Under the pieces are notes generated by a model, which ran no database searches, was not told where the DNA came from, and saw only the letters and a list, made by a program, of their open reading frames with translations. DNA of 64,000 bases from Labilibacter sediminis (GTDB lineage: Bacteria; Bacteroidota; Bacteroidia; Bacteroidales; Marinilabiliaceae). This document shows, piece after piece, positions 8,659 through 17,829 of the stretch. The stretch spans positions 1 through 64,000 of the forward strand of contig NZ_VCHY01000003.1 of NCBI RefSeq assembly GCF_005877885.1, read 5' to 3'. The first letter of the stretch is position 1. Each line of letters opens with the position of its first letter. The translations under genes and the position numbers were made by a program.

Positions 8659-10923
8659 ATGAAAAAAACTTTTCTACTTTTAGTGATGATGTATTGCTTA
8701 GTAAATATTAAGCTACATTCTCAAACATTAATTTGGGCCGATGAATTTAATGGTACCGAATTAGATCAGAACAATTGGAACTATGAAACAGGAACCGGAT
8801 TAAATGGGGACTGGGGTACATGCCAGGTAGATGCTGCTACAGATCGACCTGAAAATGTTAGTATATTACAAGGGATAAGTGACGCCGATGGTGGTGTTGT
8901 GGCTATAACAACCACAAAGGAAAATTACGTAGTTCCCGGAGGAGGAGGAACCAGACAATATACTAGTGGTAGAATTAATACACAAGGTAAAGTGTCATGG
9001 GGACCGGGACATCAGATTAAAGCCAGAATCTGGGCAAAGGATGTACGGTATGTCGGTCAGGGATTTGCTTTTTGGGCAATGCCCAATGAACTGCCTCAAG
9101 GAGAAACTCATCTTATGTGGCCTCAAGGTGGTGAAATCGATATTTTTGAATACAATGGATTGAATCCATACAACAACCTTGGAAGTGTTCATTATGCTAA
9201 CTGGTGGAATAATAATCAATGGATGGATGGTAACCATGTACACCACGGCGGAATTTACAGCTATGAGTCACAACAAGTTCCCGGAGAACAACCACAGTGG
9301 ATATATGTTGATTTAGGACAGTCTTATAATATAACGAGGGTAGTGTTGAATTGGGAATTTGCTTATGCCAGTCACTACCAGATTCAGGTATCAGATGATG
9401 CAATAAATTGGATCGATGTGTTTTCAACCTCTTCCGGAACTGGTGGTGTAGATGATATATCATTGTCAGGTAATGGTCGTTATGTACGTATGTTGGGTAC
9501 CGAAAGAGGAACCCAATATGGGTATTCTTTATGGGAGTTTGAAGTATATGAATCAGGGGCAAATCTGGCTTTAAATAAACCGGTTGTATCATCCTCCAAT
9601 GAGAATAGTAGTTTAGGAACAGAGTTTGCGGTTGACGGGAGCTCTTCTACAAGATGGGCCAGTGGTAATCTGGAAATGAATAGTGGACCGCTACCTCCAG
9701 CTCTTGATAATCCTAATACTGCCAGCTATACATGGCATGAATATGGTATAAATTGGTACGATGACCGTCTTGAATTTTTTGCAGATGATAATGTATACCA
9801 TATTCATTATTTCAATGATGGTGGACGTTTTACTGTTGATGGTCAGGATGAAGAAGCTATAAGTCTTATTGATGGAAAAAGAACGCTTGAATCGGAATAT
9901 TCAAACAGATTTTCAGAATGGCATCCATTTGAGCATAACTTTTATCTGATTTTAAGTGCCGGAGTTGGAGGAAGTTGTACCTATGGTGGTGCCATTGTTG
10001 ATGACGCTATTTTCCCTTGTTCTGTTTACGTTGATTGGATAAGAGTATACGATCTTAACGGAGGATCAAATTCACTTCCAACAGCTACTTATACCTATAC
10101 GGCTAACGATTTGATCGTAGACTTTGATGGATCAGGAAGTTCAGATAGTGATGGTTCAATAACCAGCTGGACTTGGGATTTTGGTAATGGAAATACGGCA
10201 AATGGACAAACAGTTAACCATACTTATGCAGCTGCAGGTAATTACACTGTTACCTTATCTGTTACTGATGATGCTGGTGGTACAGATTCAGAATCTAAGG
10301 TTGTTTCAGTAAGCTCAGGAGGATCTGGAGATCCGGTGAGTGTGCATGTACAATCAATAATAACTGGTACTCAGGATGCAGGAAGAGGTTCTAAACAAGG
10401 CACCGCTACTGTAACTATTCATAATGACCTTGAAGGCGTTGTTAGTGATGCAATGGTTACTGGTACATTCTCTGGTTCAATTAATGAAACAGTTTCAGGG
10501 GTAACAGATGTAAATGGAACCGTTATCTTAACGACAACAAGCACAGCAAAAGGTAAGGTTTCTGTTGACTTTTGCGTTGATAATGTAACACATAGTTCAC
10601 TTTCATACAATAATGTCTTGAATGATATTACTTGTTCCGGAGAATTAAAAAATGCATTACTGTCTGAAGAGGAAGTAACTGAACCATTTTCATTTAATAT
10701 TTATCCTAATCCTGTTATTGACTTATTAAATATTGAGATAATTGGGGATGATCAGGAAGCTAAAATCTGTATTTACGATATATCAGGAAAACAAGTATAT
10801 ACAACCATAGGCACATCAAACAATTACGTAGTGGTGAATATGTCCGACTTTGATGCAGGAATCTATTTAATTAGAGTATCAGGAAAAAATGGTGTTAAAA
10901 CAGAAAGAATAATCAAAAGATAA
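8659..10923 (+). CDS. T9SS-secreted GH16 beta-glucanase with an inserted, apparently circularly permuted CBM32, plus PKD
   Basis: This 754-residue protein has a signal peptide (1-21) and a GH16 domain starting at about 23 (LIWADEFNGTELDQNNW). The catalytic motif GEIDIFEYNG has Glu159 and Glu164. After HVHHGGIYSYE the GH16 fold breaks and a discoidin-like segment runs from about 203 to 343. It resumes at about 350 with TASYTWHEYGINWYDDRLEF and ends SVYVDWIRVYD at 465. Inside the insert the order is reversed against the CBM32 of the gene at 6183: the second part (PQWIYVDLGQSYNITRV to YSLWEFEVYES) comes first, and the first part (NLALNKPVVSSS to TRWASG) comes last. A PKD domain (about 476-552), an Ig-like domain (about 560-655) and a T9SS sorting domain (about 676-754, FNIYPNPVIDLLNI) follow. 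A terminator lies 26 bp after the stop. Confidence 0.9.
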   Translation: MKKTFLLLVMMYCLVNIKLHSQTLIWADEFNGTELDQNNWNYETGTGLNGDWGTCQVDAATDRPENVSILQGISDADGGVVAITTTKENYVVPGGGGTRQYTSGRINTQGKVSWGPGHQIKARIWAKDVRYVGQGFAFWAMPNELPQGETHLMWPQGGEIDIFEYNGLNPYNNLGSVHYANWWNNNQWMDGNHVHHGGIYSYESQQVPGEQPQWIYVDLGQSYNITRVVLNWEFAYASHYQIQVSDDAINWIDVFSTSSGTGGVDDISLSGNGRYVRMLGTERGTQYGYSLWEFEVYESGANLALNKPVVSSSNENSSLGTEFAVDGSSSTRWASGNLEMNSGPLPPALDNPNTASYTWHEYGINWYDDRLEFFADDNVYHIHYFNDGGRFTVDGQDEEAISLIDGKRTLESEYSNRFSEWHPFEHNFYLILSAGVGGSCTYGGAIVDDAIFPCSVYVDWIRVYDLNGGSNSLPTATYTYTANDLIVDFDGSGSSDSDGSITSWTWDFGNGNTANGQTVNHTYAAAGNYTVTLSVTDDAGGTDSESKVVSVSSGGSGDPVSVHVQSIITGTQDAGRGSKQGTATVTIHNDLEGVVSDAMVTGTFSGSINETVSGVTDVNGTVILTTTSTAKGKVSVDFCVDNVTHSSLSYNNVLNDITCSGELKNALLSEEEVTEPFSFNIYPNPVIDLLNIEIIGDDQEAKICIYDISGKQVYTTIGTSNNYVVVNMSDFDAGIYLIRVSGKNGVKTERIIKR

Positions 10924-10949
10924 TTTTATTATTTGATTATTAATATTGA

Positions 10950-10987
10950 AAAGGTTGTCCTTATTCTCTTTGGACAGCCTTTTTTCA
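10950..10987 (+). terminator. Rho-independent terminator after the T9SS GH16 gene
   Basis: AAAGGTTGTCC (10950-10960) pairs with GGACAGCCTTT (one G-U) around an 11-base loop and is followed by a run of T. The GH3 gene beyond it may therefore have its own promoter or depend on read-through. Confidence 0.85.
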
Positions 10988-11021
10988 ATCTGAGATTACT
11001 ATTAAAATTTAATATATCGAA

Positions 11022-13424
11022 ATGAAGAAAATAGTTTCATTGTTGTTAATCCTTATGACAGGATTAGCTTTATCTGCACAAAATACAAGTGTTGATAAGG
11101 ATATTACTAAGAGAGTGGAAAAACTTGTATCACAACTTACTTTAGAGGAAAAGGTGTCACTTTGCTCAGGTCGCGACGATTGGAGTACGCAACCTATTGA
11201 AAGATTAAACATTCCCTGGATTTGGATGGCTGATGGACCACATGGGTTACGTCGTGCACCTGCAACTAACAAAGCGGGTTATGGTGACCAAATACCTGCA
11301 ACTTGTTTCCCAACAGCTTCAGCACTTTCTGCAACCTGGGATGTAGATTTGGTTTATAAGGTAGGACAAGCGTTAGGTACAGAATGCCAGGCTCTGGATG
11401 TTAATGTGTTATTGGGACCTGGTGTAAACATCAAACGTTCTGTGTTGGGCGGAAGAAATTTCGAATATTTTTCTGAAGACCCGATTCTCTCAGGTGAGTT
11501 GGGAGCAGCATATATCAACGGAGTTCAAAATCAAGGGGTCGGGACTTCTTTAAAGCATTTTGCCGCTAACAATGTTGAAACAATGCGCATGTTTATGAAC
11601 TCTGATGTGGATGAAAGAACTTTTCATGAGATATACCTGACTCCCTTCGAAATTGCGGTTAAAAAAGCTCAGCCATGGACTGTAATGGCCTGTTATAATC
11701 GTGTTCAGGGAGAATATGGAACACAAAGCCCATATCTTTTAACTAAAATATTGAAAGAAGACTGGGGATTTGAAGGTATTGTTGTTTCTGATTGGTTCGC
11801 GATTGTTGATAGAGTAAAGGCCTTGAAAGCAGGAATGCATATTGAAATGCCCCATGTGAGTGATGTAAATGACAATATTTTACTTGAGGCTGTGAAAAAT
11901 GGTATTCTGGAAGAAACGGTCTTGGATAACATTGTTAGTGATATTCTACGCGTTGTGATAAAAGCTCAATCACTTAAAAAAGAAGGCGTGGATCAAAAAG
12001 TAGAGGAACACCATGCCTTTGCACGTAAAGTAGCTTCCCAAGCTGCTACCTTGTTAAAAAACAAGGATGAAGTACTGCCAGTTTCGAAAGAAAAATATAA
12101 AAAAGTGGCTATCATCGGAGAATTCGCCAAGTCTCCACGTTATCAAGGGAATGGCAGTTCAGAAGTTAGACCAACTCAATTGGATAACGTTTATGATATC
12201 ATTGAAAAGGAGTATGGCAAAGACATAAAGATCTCATACGCTCAAGGCTATACTTTAAAAGATGACAATGATGTTCGTTTAATTGATGAGGCTGTACAAG
12301 TTGCCCAGGAAGCTGATATCGCCTTGGTTTTTGCAGGCTTACCCTTATCGTACGAGTCAGAAGGTATCGATCGCAAACATATCGATATGCCAGCATCACA
12401 TAATCAATTAATTTTTGAAATAGCAAAAGTACAAAGTAATACTGTTGCGGTTTTAGCAAACGGCAGTGCAGTTGCGATGCCTTGGGTTAACGATGTTGAA
12501 GCCATTCTGGAAACGTGGTTAGGAGGTCAGGCTGGAGCCGGCGGTGTTGCTGATGTTTTATTTGGAACAGTGAATCCTTCCGGTAAATTAGCAGAATCCT
12601 TCCCGGTTAGATTGGAAGATACACCTACATCATTTAATTTCCCGGGCGAACAAGGAAATGTTTTGTACGGCGAAAGAATTTTTGTAGGATATCGCTACTA
12701 CGACGAAAAAAAGATTGAACCTCTGTTTCCTTTTGGACATGGATTATCATATACACAATTTGAGTATACCGACATGAAAGTATCTGCAAAGGAGATTTCC
12801 GATAAGAACTTTCTGGAAGTTGTTATTAGTGTGAAAAATTCAGGTTCAGTTAAAGGAAAAGAAACAGTACAACTTTATGTCACAGATAAGGAATGTACAT
12901 TACAAAGGCCAGTAAAAGAATTGAAGAAGTTTGCAAAAGTTGAGCTGGCGCCAGGTGAAGAAAAAGAAATAACATTCAAATTAAACAGCCGCGACTTTTC
13001 ATATTATGATGCGAAAAGAGATATGTGGATTGCTGAGAGTGGACAATTTTTAATTTCTGCAGCTGCTTCTTCTCGAGATATCAGAAAAACTGCAACAATC
13101 GTATTAAATTCAACCCAACAAATTCCAATGCTGGTTGATGAGTATACCTTTGTTAAGGAGCTATGGGAAAATGAAAAGACACGTGAGCTGCTAAAGGAAT
13201 ATTTTCCAAATTGGATCAAAGGATGGGTTCCTGAAGGAAAATCGATGGATAATGCCAATATTCCTGGATTTTTCCTTGAACACCCAATAATTAAATACCC
13301 ATATATTACGAATAACGAAATAACTCATGAGGAAGTTAAAGAGCTGATAAAAAAATGTGATGGTATTACTTTTATACCCGAAGTTGTTAAATTTAAAGAT
13401 GTTGAAAATGTAAGTTTTGAATAA
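11022..13424 (+). CDS. GH3 beta-glucosidase, periplasmic
   Basis: This 800-residue enzyme likely releases glucose from beta-1,3-gluco-oligosaccharides in the periplasm. The cleavable signal is MKKIVSLLLILMTGLALSAQ with no lipobox and no T9SS tail. GH3 N-terminal landmarks are MADGPHGLRR (about 69-78), GPGVNIKRSVLGGRNFEYFS, TSLKHFAANN (Lys178-His179) and the nucleophile in GIVVSDWFA (Asp257). The C-terminal domain has GNGSSEVRP and the acid/base region, then a FnIII-like domain (LEVVISVKNSGSVKGKETVQ) to about residue 700. About 95 further residues follow (from MLVDEYTFVKELW), a helical tail seen in some GH3 glucosidases. It closes the PUL; a hairpin terminator follows. Confidence 0.93.
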   Translation: MKKIVSLLLILMTGLALSAQNTSVDKDITKRVEKLVSQLTLEEKVSLCSGRDDWSTQPIERLNIPWIWMADGPHGLRRAPATNKAGYGDQIPATCFPTASALSATWDVDLVYKVGQALGTECQALDVNVLLGPGVNIKRSVLGGRNFEYFSEDPILSGELGAAYINGVQNQGVGTSLKHFAANNVETMRMFMNSDVDERTFHEIYLTPFEIAVKKAQPWTVMACYNRVQGEYGTQSPYLLTKILKEDWGFEGIVVSDWFAIVDRVKALKAGMHIEMPHVSDVNDNILLEAVKNGILEETVLDNIVSDILRVVIKAQSLKKEGVDQKVEEHHAFARKVASQAATLLKNKDEVLPVSKEKYKKVAIIGEFAKSPRYQGNGSSEVRPTQLDNVYDIIEKEYGKDIKISYAQGYTLKDDNDVRLIDEAVQVAQEADIALVFAGLPLSYESEGIDRKHIDMPASHNQLIFEIAKVQSNTVAVLANGSAVAMPWVNDVEAILETWLGGQAGAGGVADVLFGTVNPSGKLAESFPVRLEDTPTSFNFPGEQGNVLYGERIFVGYRYYDEKKIEPLFPFGHGLSYTQFEYTDMKVSAKEISDKNFLEVVISVKNSGSVKGKETVQLYVTDKECTLQRPVKELKKFAKVELAPGEEKEITFKLNSRDFSYYDAKRDMWIAESGQFLISAAASSRDIRKTATIVLNSTQQIPMLVDEYTFVKELWENEKTRELLKEYFPNWIKGWVPEGKSMDNANIPGFFLEHPIIKYPYITNNEITHEEVKELIKKCDGITFIPEVVKFKDVENVSFE

Positions 13425-13556
13425 CATTACTTAAAACCTATTCATTTAATGTCATTGAAAATTAGTTACTAACTAATATTTCAAAGGAAGTATTCTTCTG
13501 AAGACTTATACCAATACTACATTACACATTTTAAATTGTTTAATATTTAAATATTG

Positions 13557-13595
13557 CAAAGGTTGCCCTCCGAGAAAGAGCAACCTTTGTTATTT
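13557..13595. terminator. Bidirectional terminator between the GH3 gene and the convergent hydrolase
   Basis: CAAAGGTTGC (13557-13566) and GCAACCTTTG (13580-13589) form a perfect 10-bp stem around a 13-base loop, with a T-rich run on the + side. It separates the PUL from the opposite-strand gene that ends at 13615. Confidence 0.8.
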
Positions 13596-13614
13596 TAATA
13601 TAGTCGTTTATAAC

Positions 13615-14871
13615 TTATTCGGAGAGTGCAACCATAATGCCTATTCCTTCAAGTATTTGTTGCATTGTAAAATTACAATGCCCGGGTACTGGTTCTGTTA
13701 AATATACCAGATCTGTTCGCAAAGGATCTGCTTTATCTATAAAAGCATTCAAGTGCCATATAGGTGTTACATGATCTCCCATGGTATGCATAAATACCAC
13801 AGGTACATTAGGCGACCCTGAACTTTCATAAAGTTTATTCACTCTATGTAAAGCTTGCTTATCGCCGGAAATACGCATGACTCTTTCATTCAGATCAGTA
13901 TAGTTAATGGGGTATGGCAATACTCCTGAATAGATACTATCCACATTATTAAACGGAACACCATGTACTCTTTTAACCATATCATTTGTAGCCATAATAT
14001 TAAAGCGTAAAATATCTTTGGCCAATAATGGATAATATCCAGGAGGAACACCATCAACAGGAACTTTAGCAATATGCAAGAGAGCTGGAAGTTTCCATGG
14101 ATGCATGCCTATTACCGTTAAAAGTGGCAATTCTAAATCGCCATTACTCCATGCCTGCATGACTACCGGAGGTACGTAAGCGGGACTTCCTAAATTTAAA
14201 CCTAATTCATTTAACTCATCTTCATATATGTAATTAAACAACACATGAAAATCTCCAAAATATTGGAGTTGTCGATTAAAATCTCCAATAGGACCGCATA
14301 CTATTATTCCTGCATCAAATATCTTTTGATTTCTCTCTAGTGTTTTTAAGGTCACCAAACCACCTTCAGATACTCCTCCCAAAAAGATTTTGTCTGGCTT
14401 ATAATGAGCCTTAATCATATTACCTAAAAAAAGTATATCAGTAATAGCTTCCTTCACAGCAAAACCATTTTGACTATAACTGGTGGCTGCATATGCAAAG
14501 CTTTTTCCTGTTTGAGGATTAGGCAGTGTAATCAGATCTTTAACCGTCATTGGCGGTGAGGGTATCAGCACATCATCGGGCAATTCAATCGGGTCAGTAG
14601 GGTCAACATAACCATGAGCATAAACAATAAAGTATCCATTCCAGTTTACAGGAATAGCAATTTCAATAATATCGTTGTTAATAGTTCCCTGATAATGTAT
14701 GGCTTCGCCTGCCTGATACTTAGGCAACATGCGGGAAGCTTTCAGGGCCGGGGCATTTTGCACCTCTTCCGGGAAAGGTTCTTCGGTACAATATGTGGTT
14801 AAAAAGAAAAACATTCCTCCCAACAACAAAATATACCAAATTTTTACGGCGTAATTTTTTAAGTTTTTCAT
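13615..14871 (-). CDS. Lipoprotein alpha/beta hydrolase
   Basis: The 418-residue protein begins with a signal and lipobox-like FLTTYC (Cys28). The centre has FLGGVSEGG, a GxSxG nucleophile elbow (Ser168). The C-terminal part has HTMGDHVTPIWH, which offers the acid, and VPGHCNF, which offers the histidine of the triad. The family resembles extracellular esterases with a large lid; I cannot name the substrate. The oxyanion region looks like WNGYFIVYAHGY near residues 77-88. It is convergent with the PUL and separated by a terminator, so a role in glucan use is not implied. A short spacer separates it from the upstream DoxX-like gene. Confidence 0.7.
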   Translation of the reverse strand: MKNLKNYAVKIWYILLLGGMFFFLTTYCTEEPFPEEVQNAPALKASRMLPKYQAGEAIHYQGTINNDIIEIAIPVNWNGYFIVYAHGYVDPTDPIELPDDVLIPSPPMTVKDLITLPNPQTGKSFAYAATSYSQNGFAVKEAITDILFLGNMIKAHYKPDKIFLGGVSEGGLVTLKTLERNQKIFDAGIIVCGPIGDFNRQLQYFGDFHVLFNYIYEDELNELGLNLGSPAYVPPVVMQAWSNGDLELPLLTVIGMHPWKLPALLHIAKVPVDGVPPGYYPLLAKDILRFNIMATNDMVKRVHGVPFNNVDSIYSGVLPYPINYTDLNERVMRISGDKQALHRVNKLYESSGSPNVPVVFMHTMGDHVTPIWHLNAFIDKADPLRTDLVYLTEPVPGHCNFTMQQILEGIGIMVALSE

Positions 14872-14948
14872 GACTGCTATATTTTAAAAGCAGTATTAAT
14901 GTATAGCGTCACGTAACTTTCGTCAAGTAAAAATGAGCTTTTTTTTTT

Positions 14949-15308
14949 CTAGCTTACCTTTTTCTCTAAAACATATGATGAAATAACTAATAGCACGCCC
15001 AATAAAGCAGGCATAAATTCTCCATCTCCTACAGCCATATGTGCCGTAAAGGCAAGTAAAGTATTAAAAAAGAAACCTGCATATCCCCACTCTAGTATTG
15101 CTCTGCTCTTCTTTGTCCAGATGGCAATCAGCCCTAAAATTTTAGCAATGGCTAAAGGCAGTACCAAATAAGCCGGAAATCCAAGCGTTTCAAAATTTTG
15201 CTGAACCATAGCTGTTTTTAACAAATACATGGAAGCAGAAAAAATCATCAGCAGGGTTAACAAACCTGTACTTATCCAATAAGTTATTTTAATAGCCTTA
15301 CTTTTCAT
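14949..15308 (-). CDS. DoxX-like small membrane protein
   Basis: This 119-residue protein has four predicted membrane helices: ISTGLLTLLMIFSASMYLL, AYLVLPLAIAKILGLIAIW, WGYAGFFFNTLLAFTAHMA and a last one near ALLGVLLVISSYV. The length, the LPLAIAKILG motif and the acidic residue in the last loop (GDGEFMPAL) fit the DoxX-like family. Members are often linked to redox or thiol stress, but the function is not settled. It may be transcribed with the following hydrolase gene, 77 bp downstream. Confidence 0.75.
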   Translation of the reverse strand: MKSKAIKITYWISTGLLTLLMIFSASMYLLKTAMVQQNFETLGFPAYLVLPLAIAKILGLIAIWTKKSRAILEWGYAGFFFNTLLAFTAHMAVGDGEFMPALLGVLLVISSYVLEKKVS

Positions 15309-15621
15309 TGTTCGCGTTTTTAGGTTTTTAAAATCATCAACCTAATTGTAACAAAGAAACACCTGATATTGTTGAGTCAAAACCTTACAGACCATTAATA
15401 ATCAGATGTTTCATTTCCAACAAGTTACCGTATAAGTACATTTGCTTCGTACTTTATAAATAAAACCATTAAAAGATTGAACTCCACTGCATATGAATAG
15501 CTCTTACGTTCAGAGCTTTCGAATCAGTCAAAAAATATGAGCAAATTATTTTCCTTTTTTAAGCTCAAATCAAATTAAGTATTGGATTTATATTTTAGTC
15601 AGTCGAATTGATATATAACCA
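15309..15621. other. Spacer between the DoxX-like gene and the M16 operon terminator
   Basis: About 310 bases of AT-rich sequence lie upstream of the DoxX-like gene. I see only a weak 6-bp hairpin (AGCTCT/AGAGCT near 15500). No ORF or RNA gene is recognisable. It should hold the promoter of the - strand DoxX-like gene. Confidence 0.5.
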
Positions 15622-15655
15622 CAAAAAAAAGCTTGCCTTATAAAAAAGACAAGCT
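15622..15655 (-). terminator. Terminator of the M16 peptidase operon
   Basis: Read on the - strand, AGCTTGTCTT and AAGGCAAGCT pair over 10 bp (one G-U) around a 6-base loop and are followed by eight T. It ends the transcript carrying both M16 genes. Confidence 0.85.
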
Positions 15656-15690
15656 CTAATAAATTTGCTATTGTTACCTATCGAATAGCA

Positions 15691-17748
15691 TTAATTATTG
15701 AAAACATCATCATCAATTCCTTTATTTACTTCAACAGAAACCACTTTTACATCTAACATTTGTGGTCCCATGCTTTGCGAAAGACTCATCGGATACTGAA
15801 CTCCGTCAACTTCCTTATAATTACCATAAACTGTAGTAGAGCTACCATTTACATTACTGGTAACTTCTTTTACTTTAAGTCCTGTTTCAGTGTTAAAAAA
15901 CATGGTTGTTTCTTTTTCTGCCGGATTAACCACCATCAGTTTATAAACATCTTGTCCGTCAACCTTATCTTTACCAATTAAGTTTAATTTATAACCAAGC
16001 TCTGCATACTTTAACTCAGGAAATAACATGGCACCATACTTCATGGATTCCAATTCATCTCCTTCTAACTGTTTTTGCTGTCCTTGCGCTACCATCACCC
16101 CTTTAACACCATCATAAACCTGTTTACTTAAAAGCGTTTCTCCCATTAAAGTTTCCACACAAATTTTATTGGGTGCTTTTTGTTTAGTAATTAAAGCCAA
16201 CTCCATTCCTTGTACCGAAATGCTGGCATTAACTTCAACATCTGAAATGGCTTGTAATTTTTCTGCTCCGCCAAGAGCTGTAATATAATTATCAATAACT
16301 TTTTCGGCTGTTAGTCCCTTAGGTAATCCTGTTCGAACTACTTTTTCCGCATAAAAATCATATTCCTGTACTTCCTGTCCATTGGCAATATTTTTCATCA
16401 ATGGTTCAATAACACTCACATCACCAACAGCCAGATACAATGCGTTTTGTGGTTTAATAAATTTTTCCGCAGCTGCTTTTACATCCTCCACCGTAACTGC
16501 CTCTAAACGCTCCATGTAAGTCTCATAGTAATCATCAGGCAGATTGTACTTGTCTATATTTACAGCAAAACGTGCTATGGTAGAAGGGCTCTCTAAAGAA
16601 CGACCAAAACTACCTGCCATGGCATTTTTAACAAGTTGAAGATGATCGGCATCCACTTTTTCATCAATCATGCGCTGCATTTCTTTTTCAACCTCAACAA
16701 AAGCACTGTCTGTAATGCCGGCTCTTACATTTGATGATGCCTTAAAGTAACCCACATACTCATCAGAACTGATTCTGGAATAAGCACCGTAAGTCCAGGC
16801 CTTATCTTCTCGTAAATTTTGAATTAAACGAGCACTAAAGCCTCCGCCACCAAGTACTCTGTTCATTACAGATGCCTTTAAAGCATCAGGCGTTCCCGGC
16901 TTAAGGTTAATTGGGTACGACACTGTAATATAAGATTGGTTACCGCCATCTTTATTACCCATGGCATAAATTGGCTTATCAAAGCCTGCCGGCACTTTAA
17001 ATTCCTCCGATGGAACTTCTTTAGCTTCCCATTGGCTAAAATATTTCCTGGCCGTTTTTTTGGCATCTTTAACCGTAATATCTCCTACAATTACAAGATA
17101 CGCCACATTTGGTCGGAAATAAGTTTCGTAATATCCTTTACAATCATCAATGGTAATATTCTCGATGGTAGCTTCTGTTAATATCTCACCATAAGCACTC
17201 TCTTTACCATACATTAAAGCCGATGAAATATTGGCAGAGATTGATTTTGGCTCATCCTTGGCACTTTTTAACCCTGTTAATGATTGCTTCACCAACTTAT
17301 CTAATTCTTCCTGTGGGAATACAGGATTATACAGCACATCTGTCATCAGCTCCAGCAATTCAGTTGAGTGCTTTTTTAATGAACTTGCATATATACCATT
17401 TCGGCTTGTACTTAATGATGCTCCAATAAAATCGATCTGCTCATCAAGCTGATCTTTTGACTTTGTTGTAGTACCGGAACGTAATAAATCACCTGCAAAA
17501 CTTGAATAACCAGCCTTATCTCCTTCATAAACAGGATCTAAATCGAGCTTTAACGAATACGAAACCACCGGTAACTTATGATTTTCAACAACAATTACCT
17601 TTAAGCCGTTTTTTAGTTCAAACTTGGTGTATTCTCCTAATTGTAGTTTTGTGGCTGGACCAGCTTCCGGGGCCTTTGTCCTATCTACCTGAGCTTGCGA
17701 AACAACTACAGATAAAACAAAAAGTATTAATAAAAATATATTTTTCAT
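15691..17748 (-). CDS. Inactive M16-family peptidase subunit with LolA-like C-terminal domain
   Basis: Starting at 17748 (MKNIFLLILFVLSVVVSQAQ, a normal signal peptide; the ATG at 17769 only adds seven residues) this protein has 685 residues. The first about 455 residues are a two-lobed M16 unit. At the place where active members have HxxEH it reads AGYSSFAGDLLRSG, so the zinc site is gone. Such subunits pair with an active partner, here the gene immediately upstream (17830-19161). Residues about 480-685 are a separate domain (TAEKVIDNYITALGGAEKLQ, VDGQDVYKLMVV, MFFNTETGLKVKEVT, VQYPMSLSQ), which resembles LolA-like outer-membrane lipoprotein sorting folds. This fusion could help recognise lipoprotein or membrane-bound substrates (inference). 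Confidence 0.85.
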   Translation of the reverse strand: MKNIFLLILFVLSVVVSQAQVDRTKAPEAGPATKLQLGEYTKFELKNGLKVIVVENHKLPVVSYSLKLDLDPVYEGDKAGYSSFAGDLLRSGTTTKSKDQLDEQIDFIGASLSTSRNGIYASSLKKHSTELLELMTDVLYNPVFPQEELDKLVKQSLTGLKSAKDEPKSISANISSALMYGKESAYGEILTEATIENITIDDCKGYYETYFRPNVAYLVIVGDITVKDAKKTARKYFSQWEAKEVPSEEFKVPAGFDKPIYAMGNKDGGNQSYITVSYPINLKPGTPDALKASVMNRVLGGGGFSARLIQNLREDKAWTYGAYSRISSDEYVGYFKASSNVRAGITDSAFVEVEKEMQRMIDEKVDADHLQLVKNAMAGSFGRSLESPSTIARFAVNIDKYNLPDDYYETYMERLEAVTVEDVKAAAEKFIKPQNALYLAVGDVSVIEPLMKNIANGQEVQEYDFYAEKVVRTGLPKGLTAEKVIDNYITALGGAEKLQAISDVEVNASISVQGMELALITKQKAPNKICVETLMGETLLSKQVYDGVKGVMVAQGQQKQLEGDELESMKYGAMLFPELKYAELGYKLNLIGKDKVDGQDVYKLMVVNPAEKETTMFFNTETGLKVKEVTSNVNGSSTTVYGNYKEVDGVQYPMSLSQSMGPQMLDVKVVSVEVNKGIDDDVFNN

Positions 17749-17829
17749 GTGTTTAATATTTTGAATCATAATTTAAGGAATTCAGATATCTTAAAACAGA
17801 TACCTGACATCAAATAAATGACCTTAGTT

